From Arsenophonus endosymbiont of Aphis craccivora (lineage in GTDB: Bacteria; Pseudomonadota; Gammaproteobacteria; Enterobacterales; Enterobacteriaceae): DNA of 64,000 nt. The translations under genes were made by a program, and so were the position numbers. The notes below the pieces were generated by a model. The model was given only the letters and a program-made list of their open reading frames with translations, had not been told where the DNA came from and searched no databases. Location of the stretch: NCBI RefSeq assembly GCF_013460135.1, contig NZ_CP038155.1, forward strand, positions 434,001 through 498,000. The letters run 5' to 3'. This document shows, piece after piece, positions 11,325 to 21,606 of this stretch; the stretch's first letter is position 1; every line of letters begins with the position of its first letter.

Positions 11325-13702
11325 ATGTATTTTGAACACATGATTAAAGAACTCATTAGTACCGAAATTCTGAGTGGTCTTATCTCAGGAGCTGAACTTT
11401 CCGATAATAAATCAGATATGCCAGCCTGGCTACAGGCACTATGTAAGCCTAGTTTACCCCATCTGGATGGTATACTGAAACAACCACTGCTAAACGGTAA
11501 GGTCACTATCACCCGGGATGCAGAGCTAGGTATACCAGGTATTACCGGTAAAACCCGGGAAGATGTCAGCTACGCTCTAGGTTTTATTCATGCACAGGAT
11601 CGATTTCCACAAATGGATTTAATGCGTCGTCTGGCCGCAGGTGAACTGGCTGAATTGTTAGGGGTTCTTGCGCTAAAAACGGACCAGCAAAACCGGCTAT
11701 GGCAATTTCGCACAAAAGCACGCGACACTCTGACCACACTCCCTGCCTCAGAAAAGAAAATTATCACTCAATATAGTCGGGGAGTTAACGCTGGGCTAGC
11801 TTCATTAGCGGCCCGCCATTTTGAATATCTTGCATTACTGAAAACTCCCGCTGACTGGAGGGATGAAGATACCTTACTCGTTTTGTATGCGTTGTCATCC
11901 GCGCTTCAGCAAAATCAGGCTCCGCGTCTTTATGCGCGTGGCTGGTTTGCCAGACACATCCAGACAGAACAACTGGCGTTTCTTATGCCAGATACGAGCG
12001 AATGGGATACCCCATTAACCGGTACTACACCTGCACCACCTGTCGCGCCAGACGCCACACCACCTGTATGGTGGGGACAAAGCAGTGACCGCGCTCCCTT
12101 ATTACCTTCGGAGCATACATATGTCGGGAGTAATGGCTGGGTTGTCGATAGTCAGCATAGCGAAAGCGGACATGCTATGCTGGCCAACGATATGCATCTT
12201 GAGCTTATGTTGCCTAATTACTGGTACCGGGCAAAAATAACATATTGTACCGACAAAGGTGAAAATATCACCCTTGCTGGACTAACTCTTCCGGGATTAC
12301 CGGCGACTGTTGTGGGAAGTAATGGCAGTATTGCCTGGGGGCTCACAAATGCTTATGCCAGTACGTTTGATTTTATACGAACCAAGGAACCAATAACACA
12401 CTGGCCAGTTCATCAAGAAATGATAAAAGTAAGAAAATTGTTGGGAGGATATGACACTGTTGAACTAAATATCCCTGTCAGTCCCTGGGGGCCTGTGGTG
12501 TCGACCCAGGAAGGAAATTTGGCCATGCGTTGGGTTCTCCAGTTACCACAAGCCATTTCACTGAATTTCTTATCTTTAAACGAGGCTAACAATGTTCGTG
12601 AGGCGATCAATATTGCCAAGGCATCAGGCATGCCAGCTGTTAACATGATGCTGGCAGATAAAGAAGGACACATATGCTGGACTCTGGCAGGAGGATTACC
12701 ACAGCGATTGGATCCGTATGAAAATTATACTTATCCACTAGATGAAAATTCTGCATGGGGAGCATCTCACTCGCCGCTGAAAAACACCCGGATATTGTTG
12801 ATCCGCCTGATGGTATTCTCTGGTCAGCCAATAACAGACAGTGTTTCGATAATAAATACCTTTATATTGGCGATGGTGGCGCAGATATTGGGGTTCGCTC
12901 CTGGGAAATAAAACGCTGCCTTAAACAGGCTGACAAAATCTCTGCCGATGTTATGAGAGCGATTCAACTAGATGATAGAGCGCCTCTTATACAAAAATGG
13001 AAAAAGGTATTATTACCGTTACTAAATGAACAAATAATAGGTCATGAACTTCGTAAGGAGGCTGCGGGTTTTATTACTGAATGGCAGGATTCTGCTTGCA
13101 TTGATTCTGTCGGATACCTGCTATTATCAGCATGGTGTGACATGATTTATAGTGGCATATTCAGTAAGGTTGATAAAATACTAACCGCGCAATGGCCTCA
13201 AGCCAGCTATATGAAAGCCAATACCCGTTGGGATGAAACGGTGATAACCTTAATCAAGGCTGAAAAATGGATCCCTTCTCCATACAATTGTTGGGCTGAT
13301 TTTCTTGTTAATCAACTGGATACCGTACTGACTTCACGGACAAGTGAAGGAAAAAAACTTACTGATGCAACCTGGGGACATAGCAACAAGGCTGAGATTG
13401 TTCATCCGTTTGTACATGTGTTCAGTTTTTTACGCCCCTGGTTTGCGGCACCATCGGATCCATTATCAGGTGATCATAATGTGCCCCATGTTAATCGTCC
13501 TGGCTTTGGTGCATCCAGTCGGCTGGTTGTTGCTCCGGCAAAAGAGGATCAAGGTACGCTAACAATGCCTGACGGGCAAAGTGGTAATCCGATAAGTCCA
13601 TGGTTCCTTGCCGGACATCATCACTGGGTAAAAGAGGAGCCACTTCCTTTGCAACCAGGAAAAACGGCCCACACGCTCGTTTTGGAACCTGGGAAGAGCT
13701 AA
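11325..13702 (+). pseudogene. Penicillin acylase family (peptidase S45) amidohydrolase, one frameshift
   Basis: Ntn-hydrolases of this family (penicillin G acylase, acyl-homoserine-lactone acylases) are cut into alpha and beta chains, the beta chain starting at a catalytic Ser. The alpha region ALGFIHAQDRFPQMDLMRRL is clear, and Ser269 in YVGSNGWVVDSQ is the expected nucleophile. The frame is open to about 12757, then shifts in a G4 run (12757-12760); adding one G gives WGSISLAAEKHPD and an open frame to the family C-terminus (GQSGNPISPWFLAGHHHW). Total about 790 residues. No signal peptide is visible at the N-terminus, unusual for periplasmic members. Substrate cannot be predicted. The shift could be real decay, slippage or a sequencing error. 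Confidence 0.82.
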
Positions 13703-13805
13703 TATTTGAGGAATCAATACTGAATATTCTATTGCAAACAATCCTGCGTCTAGTGGGTGTTAAAACAGAATGTTACTTCATTTAACTAAGAAACAATATT
13801 GATTA

Positions 13806-13836
13806 AAATCCTCCCCGCCCTGAAGGGCGAGGATCC
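13806..13836 (-). mobile_element. IS200/IS605-type right-end hairpin
   Basis: The sequence CCTCCCCGCCCTGAAGGGCG forms a stem with a TGAA loop just beyond the TnpB remnant stop. It resembles the hairpin at 63951-63971, and such hairpins mark the 3' ends of TnpB-encoding elements, where they also form part of the guide RNA. Confidence 0.65.
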
Positions 13837-13845
13837 CTACTAGGT

Positions 13846-14010
13846 TCAGACTGCAGTCTGGATCATTTCAGTGGGTTCCTGCTTCAACTGGCGGTCTAAT
13901 TGCACCATCCCTCTAATGGTAAGCACGGCTTGTCCTGTAGCTAAAATATACGGCACTGTTGATATCTGCGCTCGCCTTATATCCGCATACCTGGCACTTA
14001 TGTGCGGGTA
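13846..14010 (-). pseudogene. C-terminal remnant of an IS200/IS605 TnpB
   Basis: The minus strand reads HKCQVCGYKASADINSA, a zinc-ribbon half plus the RuvC Asp motif of TnpB, then after a frame change ILATGQAVLTIRGMVQ and LKQEPTEMIQTAV followed by TGA. TnpB is an RNA-guided nuclease of IS605-type elements. Only about 55 residues remain and they are frameshifted, so this is a fossil end. The rest of the element and its left end are absent. Confidence 0.72.
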
Positions 14011-14130
14011 CTCCAATATTGATCATTTGGTAATACATTGAACAGCAGCAAACACCTGGCTAGTCTGAAAAGCACGCTTTATATACCCCCGGAAGGATGG
14101 GATTTTACGGTACAATGGATAATAAACTGA
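14011..14130. other. Spacer with possible second IS605 end scrap
   Basis: Near 14081-14106 the bases GGATGGGATTTTACGG resemble GGACGGGGTTTTACGG at the element end near 63964. This could be a decayed second hairpin, but it is short and imperfect. Otherwise nothing is seen. Confidence 0.3.
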
Positions 14131-15768
14131 TCAATCTACAATAACTTGATTAACAATCTGGATAGCTTCCTGTTCAATCAAATTAAGATGCTCCTTACCA
14201 CGAAAACTTTCACAGTAAATTTTATAAGCTTCTTCAGTACCTGATGGTCGTGCCGTGAACCAACCATAATCTGTTATTACTTTTAAACCACCAATCGCTG
14301 CGCCATTGCCTGGCGCTTTGGTTAAGCGGGCAATAATCGGATCACCGGCCAGCATATCTGCAGATACCATTTCAGCGGACAATTTAGCTAAACGTTGTTT
14401 TTGTTGATGGCTAGCTTTAGCCTGGATACGACTATAGCAAGGTTCACCAAAAAGGTGAGCAAGTTCTTGATAGCGCTGCTGCGGGTTTTTCCCTGTCACA
14501 GCCGTCATTTCAGCGGCTAACAAACAGAGAATGATACCATCTTTGTCGGTCGTCCATGGCGTTCCATCAAATCGTAAGAAAGCAGCACCAGCGCTCTCTT
14601 CACCAGCAAAACCATACTTACCCTGATATAAACCATCAACAAACCATTTGAAACCAACCGGTACTTCAACTAATTCACGTCCTAAATCTGCAACCACACG
14701 ATCGATCATGGCACTGGAGACTAATGTTTTGCCCACCGCAACCTCTTTTTTCCATTGAGGCCGATAGCGAAAGAGATAATCGATAGCAACCGCGAGATAA
14801 TGATTTGGATCCATCAATCCCGCTGGCGTTATAATTCCATGACGATCATAATCCGGATCATTAGCAAAAGCTAAATCAAATTTATTACGCAAATCCAATA
14901 AGCCTTTCATCGTCCAGCGCGAAGAACAATCCATCCGGATCACACCATCATGATCTAAAGGCATAAAGCTAAATGTTGGATCTATTTGTTCATTAACTAA
15001 CTCTAACTCGAGTTGATAATATTCAGCAATGCGTTTCCAATAATTTATTCCGGCGCCCCCTAACGGATCAACACCTATTTTTAATCCAGCTTTTTTGATC
15101 GCAGCCATATCAATAACATCACTCAAAGCAACCACATAAGGCTCAACAAGATCTTGTTGTTGATAGTGAGGATCTTTAATAGCGGCCTGATAATTGATAC
15201 GTTGAATAGCTGATAATTGATCGGCAATAAATTGATTTGCTCGGCGTTCAATTTCAACCGTTAGTGCTTCATCAGCCGGGCCGCCATGGGGTGGATTATA
15301 TTTGATGCCACCATCTTCTGGAGGATTATGTGAAGGCGTGATCACAATACCATCGGCTTGTGCTTGATGCTGACGATTATAATCCAATATAGCGTGAGAA
15401 ATAGCCGGAGTTGGTGTAAAACCATCGTCTTGTTGCGCGATGACTTCAACGCCATTCGCGATCAACACTTCAACAACCGTCATAAAAGCAGGCGCGGATA
15501 AAACATGAGTATCTTTTCCCACTAAACAAGGGCCAGTAATTCCATTTAATCGACGGACTTCAATGATAGCTTGGGTAATCGCTAAAATATGTTGCTCATT
15601 AAAACTATGACGACAAGCACTACCACGATGACCTGATGTACCAAATTTAACGCTATGAGCAGGATTTTTTACTTGCGGTTGTAGTGAATAATATTGTGCG
15701 ACCAACTGTTCAACATTTATTAAATCACTTTGTTGGGCAGATTGCCCAGCACGTTTATGTAATGCCAC
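14131..15768 (-). CDS. pgm: Phosphoglucomutase Pgm
   Basis: Pgm interconverts glucose-1-phosphate and glucose-6-phosphate in the cytosol, feeding UDP-glucose and glycogen synthesis. At 545 residues it is full length. Visible are GTSGHRGSA, the phosphoserine loop [12 protein letters not shown], the metal loop [11 protein letters not shown], the sugar loop GEESAGAAF and the phosphate-binding [12 protein letters not shown]. It lies 65 bp after seqA on the same strand, the usual seqA-pgm pair. Intact. Together with galE it supplies nucleotide sugars. Confidence 0.97.
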   Translation of the reverse strand: MALHKRAGQSAQQSDLINVEQLVAQYYSLQPQVKNPAHSVKFGTSGHRGSACRHSFNEQHILAITQAIIEVRRLNGITGPCLVGKDTHVLSAPAFMTVVEVLIANGVEVIAQQDDGFTPTPAISHAILDYNRQHQAQADGIVITPSHNPPEDGGIKYNPPHGGPADEALTVEIERRANQFIADQLSAIQRINYQAAIKDPHYQQQDLVEPYVVALSDVIDMAAIKKAGLKIGVDPLGGAGINYWKRIAEYYQLELELVNEQIDPTFSFMPLDHDGVIRMDCSSRWTMKGLLDLRNKFDLAFANDPDYDRHGIITPAGLMDPNHYLAVAIDYLFRYRPQWKKEVAVGKTLVSSAMIDRVVADLGRELVEVPVGFKWFVDGLYQGKYGFAGEESAGAAFLRFDGTPWTTDKDGIILCLLAAEMTAVTGKNPQQRYQELAHLFGEPCYSRIQAKASHQQKQRLAKLSAEMVSADMLAGDPIIARLTKAPGNGAAIGGLKVITDYGWFTARPSGTEEAYKIYCESFRGKEHLNLIEQEAIQIVNQVIVD

Positions 15769-15833
15769 TTATTTCTCTCCGCAGCAACAGCGGTACACAT
15801 AGCAATAATAACTAAGTGACCAATAATATTTGT

Positions 15834-16373
15834 TTAAATCGTACCACATACCTTCTCAACCAATTCAACAGGAAACTTCATATCTTGCATAATTTGTTCA
15901 ATCATATTGCGTTTACGATTGGTGTTGGTATTGGTAATTACCCAAAAAGACGTATCGGGTATTAGGAGAGGTTTTGTCTGCTTACCACTGGCCAATAAGG
16001 TCTGTTTATCGTTAGCAAAATAAATGCGCGTCCTCCCATGGGTTGATTCTGTTGCTGCCACAAAAGCTTGTTTATTTAAATTGTATAGAGTGGATAAAAT
16101 AAGCATAAAGCGATCAATCGCTTTGCTTTTAGTTGCATAATTGATGGAAAGCAATAAATCATGTATCACTCTTGCTGCATCATGGGAAAAAACTGCTTTA
16201 TCTTTTTTCACTCCTACCTTTATATTACTTACGGTGACCGAGAGTGGAATATGCGACTGACTAACGTCAAACCCTAATAGACGTCGTAATATAACCGATG
16301 CATTTTCACCTATATGCTGGGTATGACTAGCGATATAGCGGTAAAGTTCTTCGTCAACTTCAATCGTTTTCAT
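15834..16373 (-). CDS. seqA: Negative regulator of replication initiation SeqA
   Basis: SeqA binds hemimethylated GATC sites, sequesters oriC and organises new DNA. The 179 residues contain the N-terminal oligomerisation segment MKTIEVDEELYRYIASHT, a variable linker and the DNA-binding domain with HGRTRIYFANDKQTLL and WVITNTNTNRKRNMIEQ, ending KVCGTI. Length matches the family. Only 39 bp separate the ATG from an IS903 copy, so the native promoter is probably displaced and seqA-pgm expression may depend on the IS flank. Confidence 0.96.
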   Translation of the reverse strand: MKTIEVDEELYRYIASHTQHIGENASVILRRLLGFDVSQSHIPLSVTVSNIKVGVKKDKAVFSHDAARVIHDLLLSINYATKSKAIDRFMLILSTLYNLNKQAFVAATESTHGRTRIYFANDKQTLLASGKQTKPLLIPDTSFWVITNTNTNRKRNMIEQIMQDMKFPVELVEKVCGTI

Positions 16374-16412
16374 GTTATTTCAATCTGTTTTAATTAAAAT
16401 TACCTGCCAATT

Positions 16413-17467
16413 GGCTTTGTTGAATAAATCAGAATTAGCCGACAGGATGGCTCCCTCTGCTACAGCTGTTATCCGATCCTGACGCTGTGTGGCATACCCA
16501 ACAACGTCATACGGTTCAGCGCTTTGACCATCGCCATTGCTTCACCTACCTGAGCCTCATAGTCACGCAGCCTCAGATGGCCACCCAGCAAAGTTTTTAT
16601 GCGGAACATCGCTGTTTCTGCCACTGAACGCCGGTGATAACCCACTTTCTTTTTCCACATATCATTACTCCTGCTCAGACGCTGATTCGCCACCGCATGG
16701 TTACGTTCATGGTACTTGTCCGGCCAGTATTTCGCTCCGCTTCGCGGCGGGATAAGGGGCCTGATTTTCTTTCTTAGCAACGCACCTTGGCAGTAACAGG
16801 CGTCATAAGCACCGTCTGCTGACACTTCCCTGATTTTCCGGTGGGTTTGGTTAATCAGGCCCGGCAGTGCCTGCGCATCTGTCGTTCCGCTGAGCGATAA
16901 GTCGGCACAGATAATCTCATGAGTCACACTGTCTGCTGCCAGATGAAGCTTGCGCCACACTCTTCGTCTGTCAGCCCCATGCTGCCTGACTTTCCATTCA
17001 CCTTCGCCAAAGACCTTCAGACCGGTACTGTCGATGACCAGATGCGAGATTTCACCACGCGTTGGCGTTTTTATGCTGATGTTGACGCTCTTTGCTCGTC
17101 TGCTGACCAGCGAGTAGTCCGGACAGCACAGCGGCTAAGACATGAGTTTAAAAATCGAATCAACGAAGCCCTGTAATGCCCGGAGCGACAGGTTAAACAC
17201 ACGCTTCATCATCAGGACAGTGGTAACAGCCATATCGCTGTAGTAAAGCGGCCGGCCACGACCTTCAGGCGAAGAACTGTCAGTCCATCCAGCGATGGCC
17301 GACTCATCAAGCCAGACCGTCAGGGAACCTCGTTGTCTGAGTGCCTTGTTGTACGTGGGCCAGTTGGTAATTTTAAACTTTTGCTTTGCCATGGGGACCT
17401 GATGTTGAAACGAATTTAGCGATCAGATCCGCCAATCACCTAAAAGTTCGATTTATTCAACAAAGCC
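16413..17467 (-). mobile_element. IS903-type element, copy 2, no target duplication
   Basis: A 1055-bp copy in reverse orientation with intact terminal repeats. Flanking 9-mers CTGCCAATT and CCATTCGTC differ. On one side it stops 39 bp before seqA; on the other it cuts yggL. seqA and yggL are not neighbours in relatives, so the copy marks a rearrangement. Confidence 0.95.
16469..17392 (-). pseudogene. IS903-type transposase with amber stop at codon 86
   Basis: Same TTG to TAG change as copies 1 and 3 (17135-17137). It also has His-Asp to Gln-Gly at residues 202-203 (YCQGALL). The catalytic Asp121, Asp193 and Glu259 codons remain but the N-terminal 85 residues are separated from them. Confidence 0.93.
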
Positions 17468-17731
17468 CCATTCGTCTACTAATTTACGATGCTCTTCTGT
17501 ACATTTGCCAGTTTTCTCCATACAGATCAATCCTTTCCAATCTAAATAACCACTGGCGTCCATCGCTAAACCATTAGGTTGAATAAGCTCTACAATAAAG
17601 GTATCAACCATACTATCAATCTTATCAACGGGCGTTTTAGCGGGAAAAGACCAATTTACTGAGAAACCAACCTCTTGAAATTCGTCTATATGTAGTTTTT
17701 TACGTAAACGACGGCTACGCTGTTTAGACAT
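17468..17731 (-). pseudogene. yggL: YggL family protein, 3' end lost at IS903 copy 2
   Basis: YggL (DUF469) is a short protein of about 108 residues in E. coli, reported as ribosome-associated. Here [20 protein letters not shown] through CTEEHRKLVDEWG is clear for 87-88 residues, then the IS begins and supplies FVE and a stop. About 20 C-terminal residues are missing and are not on the other side of the IS. The start overlaps the trmB stop (TAATG type), so the pair was an operon. A truncated product could still be made. Confidence 0.88.
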
Positions 17732-18450
17732 TATTTTATCCTCTCAAACATAAGATCAAATACTCCATGGCCTAACTGCTGGCCACGCTTTTCAAATTTA
17801 GTCACCGGTCGCGTAGCGGGTCGCTGAACATAATCGCCTGCTGCTGACAAATTTCGATAATCACTAATTTCACGCATTACATTTAACATATGCTCGGCAT
17901 AAGGCTGCCAATCGGTTGCCATATGAAATAGACCACCTAATTCCAATTTATGTAAAACAAGCTTAGCGAAGGACTGCTGCACAATTCGGCGTTTATTATG
18001 CCTTACTTTATGCCAGGGATCAGGGAAAAAAAGTTGCACCATATTTAACGAATCATCTGGCAACATTTTCTCCAATACTTCAATTACGTCATGACACATA
18101 ACCCGTAAATTACTCAGATTGGCTTCTTTCGCCGCTGCCAAACAAGCACCAATTCCCGGTGAATGAACTTCAATACCGAGAAAATTTTTAGCCGGATTTT
18201 GTTCAGCCATTGCAACTAATGATGCCCCCATACCAAAACCAATTTCCAGGATCACCGGCGCATTATTGCCAAATAGTGAATCAAATGATAGAGGCTCGCC
18301 GGTAAAATCTACCCCCATCTTAGGCCATAACATTTGCAGTGCATTTTCCTGACGAGGAGTTAGTCTCCCCTGACGGCGGACAAAGCTACGAACACGACGT
18401 ATTACTTTGCCCTCTTCATTAACTTCTGGAGTAATAACATTTTTCATCAT
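17731..18450 (-). CDS. trmB: tRNA (guanine-N7-)-methyltransferase TrmB
   Basis: TrmB methylates G46 in the variable loop of tRNA. About 239 residues contain [18 protein letters not shown], the SAM motif [16 protein letters not shown] and the catalytic region [15 protein letters not shown], ending [11 protein letters not shown]. The start is uncertain between adjacent ATGs at 18450 and 18447; upstream in-frame codons to 18474 are not conserved. The gene is divergent from mutY as in E. coli and is intact. Confidence 0.96.
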   Translation of the reverse strand: MMKNVITPEVNEEGKVIRRVRSFVRRQGRLTPRQENALQMLWPKMGVDFTGEPLSFDSLFGNNAPVILEIGFGMGASLVAMAEQNPAKNFLGIEVHSPGIGACLAAAKEANLSNLRVMCHDVIEVLEKMLPDDSLNMVQLFFPDPWHKVRHNKRRIVQQSFAKLVLHKLELGGLFHMATDWQPYAEHMLNVMREISDYRNLSAAGDYVQRPATRPVTKFEKRGQQLGHGVFDLMFERIK

Positions 18451-18817
18451 AAGTATTGAGATTATTTTTACCAATTAATACTATTCATAATAGAGATAAT
18501 TATATTATGAGCAGTTGAATATGAAAATGGCAGGTAAAAAGTATTACTCTATTGACGGAATAAAAAGCTTCATCAAAGCTAATATTTGGCTAAAGTGTAA
18601 ATATTTATTCCTTGCGGAAAAAACAACTAGTAATGATACCATCGCTCATATCAAAAGCTACTTTTTATAAAACTGTTTAGGGTAAAGACTCTTTATATGG
18701 ATACACTGCAATTTTCGCAAGCTGTACTGAACTGGTATCATCGTTATGGGCGCAAAACACTTCCCTGGCAACGAGAAAAATCCTCCTATCACGTCTGGTT
18801 ATCTGAAGTAATGTTGC

Positions 18818-19872
18818 GGCTTTGTTGAATAAATCGAACTTTTAGGTGATTGGCGGAGCTGATCGCTAAATTCGTTTCAACATCAGGTCCCCATGGCAAA
18901 GCAAAAGTTTAAAATTACCAACTGGCCCGCGTACAACAAGGCACTCAGACAACGCGGTTCCCTGACGGTCTGGCTTGATGAGTCGGCCATCGCTGGATGG
19001 ACTGACAGTTCTTCGCCTGAAGGTCGTGGCCGGCCGCTTTACTACAGCGATATGGCTGTTACCACTGTCCTGATGATGAAGCGTGTGTTTAACCTGTCGC
19101 TCCGGGCATTACAGGGCTTCGTTGATTCGATTTTTAAACTCATGTCTTAGCCGCTGTGCTGTCCGGACTACTCGCTGGTCAGCAGACGAGCAAAGAGCGT
19201 CAACATCAGCATAAAAACGCCAACGCGTGGTGAAATCTCGCATCTGGTCATCGACAGTACCGGTCTGAAGGTCTTTGGCGAAGGTGAATGGAAAGTCAGG
19301 CAGCATGGGGCTGACAGACGAAGAGTGTGGCGCAAGCTTCATCTGGCAGCAGACAGTGTGACTCATGAGATTATCTGTGCCGACTTATCGCTCAGCGGAA
19401 CGACAGATGCGCAGGCACTGCCGGGCCTGATTAACCAAACCCACCGGAAAATCAGGGAAGTGTCAGCAGACGGTGCTTATGACGCCTGTTACTGCCACGA
19501 TGCGTTGCTAAGAAAGAAAATCAGGCCCCTTATCCCGCCGCGAAGCGGAGCGAAATACTGGCCGGACAAGTACCATGAACGTAACCATGCGGTGGCGAAT
19601 CAGCGTCTGAGCAGGAGTAATGATATGTGGAAAAAGAAAGTGGGTTATCACCGGCGTTCAGTGGCAGAAACAGCGATGTTCCGCATAAAAACTTTGCTGG
19701 GTGGCCATCTGAGGCTGCGTGACTATGAGGCTCAGGTAGGTGAAGCAATGGCGATGGTCAAAGCGCTGAACCGTATGACGTTGTTGGGTATGCCACACAG
19801 CGTCAGGATCGGATAATAGGTGTAGCAGAGGGAGCCATCCTGGCGGCTAATTCTGATTTATTCAACAAAGCC
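18818..19872 (+). mobile_element. IS903-type element, copy 3, in mutY with perfect 9-bp target duplication
   Basis: A 1055-bp copy flanked on both sides by TAATGTTGC, the expected 9-bp duplication. This shows a true transposition event into mutY and a fairly recent one, although its own transposase carries the amber codon. Confidence 0.97.
18893..19816 (+). pseudogene. IS903-type transposase with amber stop at codon 86
   Basis: TAG at 19148-19150 in place of Leu86. The rest matches the intact copies, including the DDE residues. Because the copy has a perfect target duplication, it was probably moved by transposase supplied in trans, unless the amber is read through. Confidence 0.93.
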
Positions 19873-19979
19873 TAATGTTGCAGCAAACACAGGTCGCTAC
19901 CGTGATCCCCTATTGTGAGAAATTTATTAGCCATTTCCCTGACATCATATCTTTAGCCAATGCCCCGCAAGAGGCAAGA

Positions 19980-19992
19980 GGCTTTGTTGAAT
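19980..19992. mobile_element. 13-bp IS903 end scar between mutY and a universal-stress gene fragment
   Basis: GGCTTTGTTGAAT equals the outer 13 bases of the IS903 terminal repeat, with no element attached. It lies exactly where mutY homology stops and the stress-protein fragment begins, so it looks like the footprint of a copy removed by imprecise deletion. Confidence 0.75.
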
Positions 19993-20078
19993 GAGACCAG
20001 TGTTTCAACATGCTTAATCACTTTTTGATTCAATTCATCTTCAACAATATCAATAGGAACTAAGATCTTATTATACAT
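19993..20078 (-). pseudogene. 5' fragment of a UspF/UspG-like universal stress protein
   Basis: From an ATG with GAGGG upstream, 28-29 codons read MYNKILVPIDIVEDEL and VIKHVETLV, matching the start of UspF-type proteins (small cytosolic ATP-binding stress proteins of about 144 residues). The gene then runs into the 13-bp IS scar; about 80 percent is missing. Confidence 0.7.
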
Positions 20079-20489
20079 GATACCCTCGCATCATATTGTT
20101 ATCTAATTATATTGTAGCAATAGTAAAAAATGATGTCGTGATATTTTTATTTGCTCGTTATTTGGAATAATTAACTTAATATAAAAAATATTTAAAATAA
20201 GCGTGTTATTTTAATCAATTATCCTAATTGAAAATAAATATTATTTCTATTTCATTATAGATAGTGGTAGAAATAAATAAGTAAATAATTATCAATTGTA
20301 TTTTATTAAAGTAAATGATTATGAAAATGAAAAATCAAGACAAATATAATTTTTTATGTCATATTATAGGAAGGTAAATTAATATTTGTTTTTGAATAAA
20401 ATTAGCATTAATAATAACAATATTGTTTTTAAGGTTTACTATCATCTTTTCCTTATTTTACTAAAAATAATTAACTTCAGAATTTGATT
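20079..20489. other. Very A+T-rich gap
   Basis: About 410 bp of A/T-dominated sequence between the stress-gene fragment and the cation transporter. No reading frame, RNA or repeat was recognised. It should hold the promoters of both divergent genes. Confidence 0.5.
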
Positions 20490-21416
20490 ATGACACAGAC
20501 TAAACACCGCGAAGAAAAACACAGACTTTTTGTTTCCGATGAGCAGCAAATAAAATTTAAAGCTGCCAAAAAGAGCACGATCATTAGTATCATTGTCAAC
20601 TTGTTTCTCTCTTTATGGCAAATTATTATCGGCTTTTTGGCACATTCCCAAGGTTTGATTGCTGATGGTCTTCACTCATTATCAGATTTATTGGCAGATT
20701 TTGTGGTGTTGATTGCGAATAAACATAGTCATAAACAACCGGATGCCGATCACCCTTATGGCCATTTTCGCTATGAAAATGGAGCATCTTTAGTACTGGG
20801 AACAATTTTGTTAGTGGTTGGCGGGGGCATGGTATGGAAAGCGATTGAAAAAATGCTAAATCCAGCTGAAATTCCCGATGTGCATATTATTGCTCTGGTT
20901 GCTGCGCTATTATCACTTATTGTTAAAGAAGGTCTGTTTCGTTATATGCTTTTTGTGGCAAATAAGGTTAATTCAAGTATGTTAGTTGCTAATGCATGGC
21001 ATGCACGTTCAGACGCAGCTTCATCTTTAGTAGTTGCCATTGGTATCATTGCTAGTTTATGTAGTTTTAAGATCTTTGATCCTATTGCGGCCTTAATTGT
21101 TGGTGTTCTAGTTATTAAAATGGGGTATAAGTTTACTTATCAAGCGTTTAACGATTTGATGGATAAGGGGTCTGATGAACAGACCCTAGTGACTATTCGT
21201 AAACAGCTGTTGGCAATGGACGGCGTGATTGATATTCATGATCTTAAGACCCGTAAATCTGGTGATTATTTACTAGTTGATGTTCATCTTGAGGTTAATG
21301 GCCTTTTAACGGTAGAACAAGGCCATCTAATTGCTGTTTCAGCACGAAAAAAATTACTTGAAAATCCCAATATCTTAAATGTCATGATCCATGTCGATCC
21401 GGTTGAAATGCAATAG
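20490..21416 (+). CDS. Cation diffusion facilitator (CDF) family metal transporter
   Basis: CDF proteins export divalent metals (Zn, Fe, Mn, Co) in exchange for protons at the inner membrane. The 308 residues have six predicted membrane segments, the metal-site helices IADGLHSLSDLLADF (segment 2) and ANAWHARSDAASSL (segment 5), and a cytosolic C-terminal domain with DIHDLKTRKSGDYLLVDVHL. It is not close to E. coli FieF or ZitB in sequence, so metal and symbol are left open. The ATG at 20490 is preferred to a TTG at 20484; no strong ribosome site is seen. Intact. Confidence 0.88.
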   Translation: MTQTKHREEKHRLFVSDEQQIKFKAAKKSTIISIIVNLFLSLWQIIIGFLAHSQGLIADGLHSLSDLLADFVVLIANKHSHKQPDADHPYGHFRYENGASLVLGTILLVVGGGMVWKAIEKMLNPAEIPDVHIIALVAALLSLIVKEGLFRYMLFVANKVNSSMLVANAWHARSDAASSLVVAIGIIASLCSFKIFDPIAALIVGVLVIKMGYKFTYQAFNDLMDKGSDEQTLVTIRKQLLAMDGVIDIHDLKTRKSGDYLLVDVHLEVNGLLTVEQGHLIAVSARKKLLENPNILNVMIHVDPVEMQ

Positions 21417-21606
21417 CTCATTTCCTGATTGATAATAAATAGCAATCCGATAAATATTATTGCCGCAACTAAGCTTATTAGTTTCATAATAATAAATATT
21501 ATCGCTAATTTTCTTTATCAAAGATTATATTATTGAATGGCGTGATATATTAGTTAGCTAAAATGTGATGTTTATCGATATATCATTGCTTACATAGCAT
21601 AATATT

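Larger units (their letters stand above)
18697..19979 (+). pseudogene. mutY: Adenine DNA glycosylase mutY, split by IS903 copy 3 and cut off after about 60 codons
   Basis: MutY removes A opposite 8-oxoG and so prevents G:C to T:A mutations. The first part reads [20 protein letters not shown] and WLSEVML, then the IS enters at the 9-bp target TAATGTTGC. After the IS the frame resumes with [17 protein letters not shown] and SLANAPQEA, where homology ends at a 13-bp scrap of an IS903 end. The helix-hairpin-helix, the catalytic Asp region, the 4Fe-4S cysteines and the whole C-terminal domain (about 290 residues) are missing. The gene is certainly non-functional. Note that the target duplication at 18809-18817 is repeated at 19873-19881. 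Confidence 0.95.
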
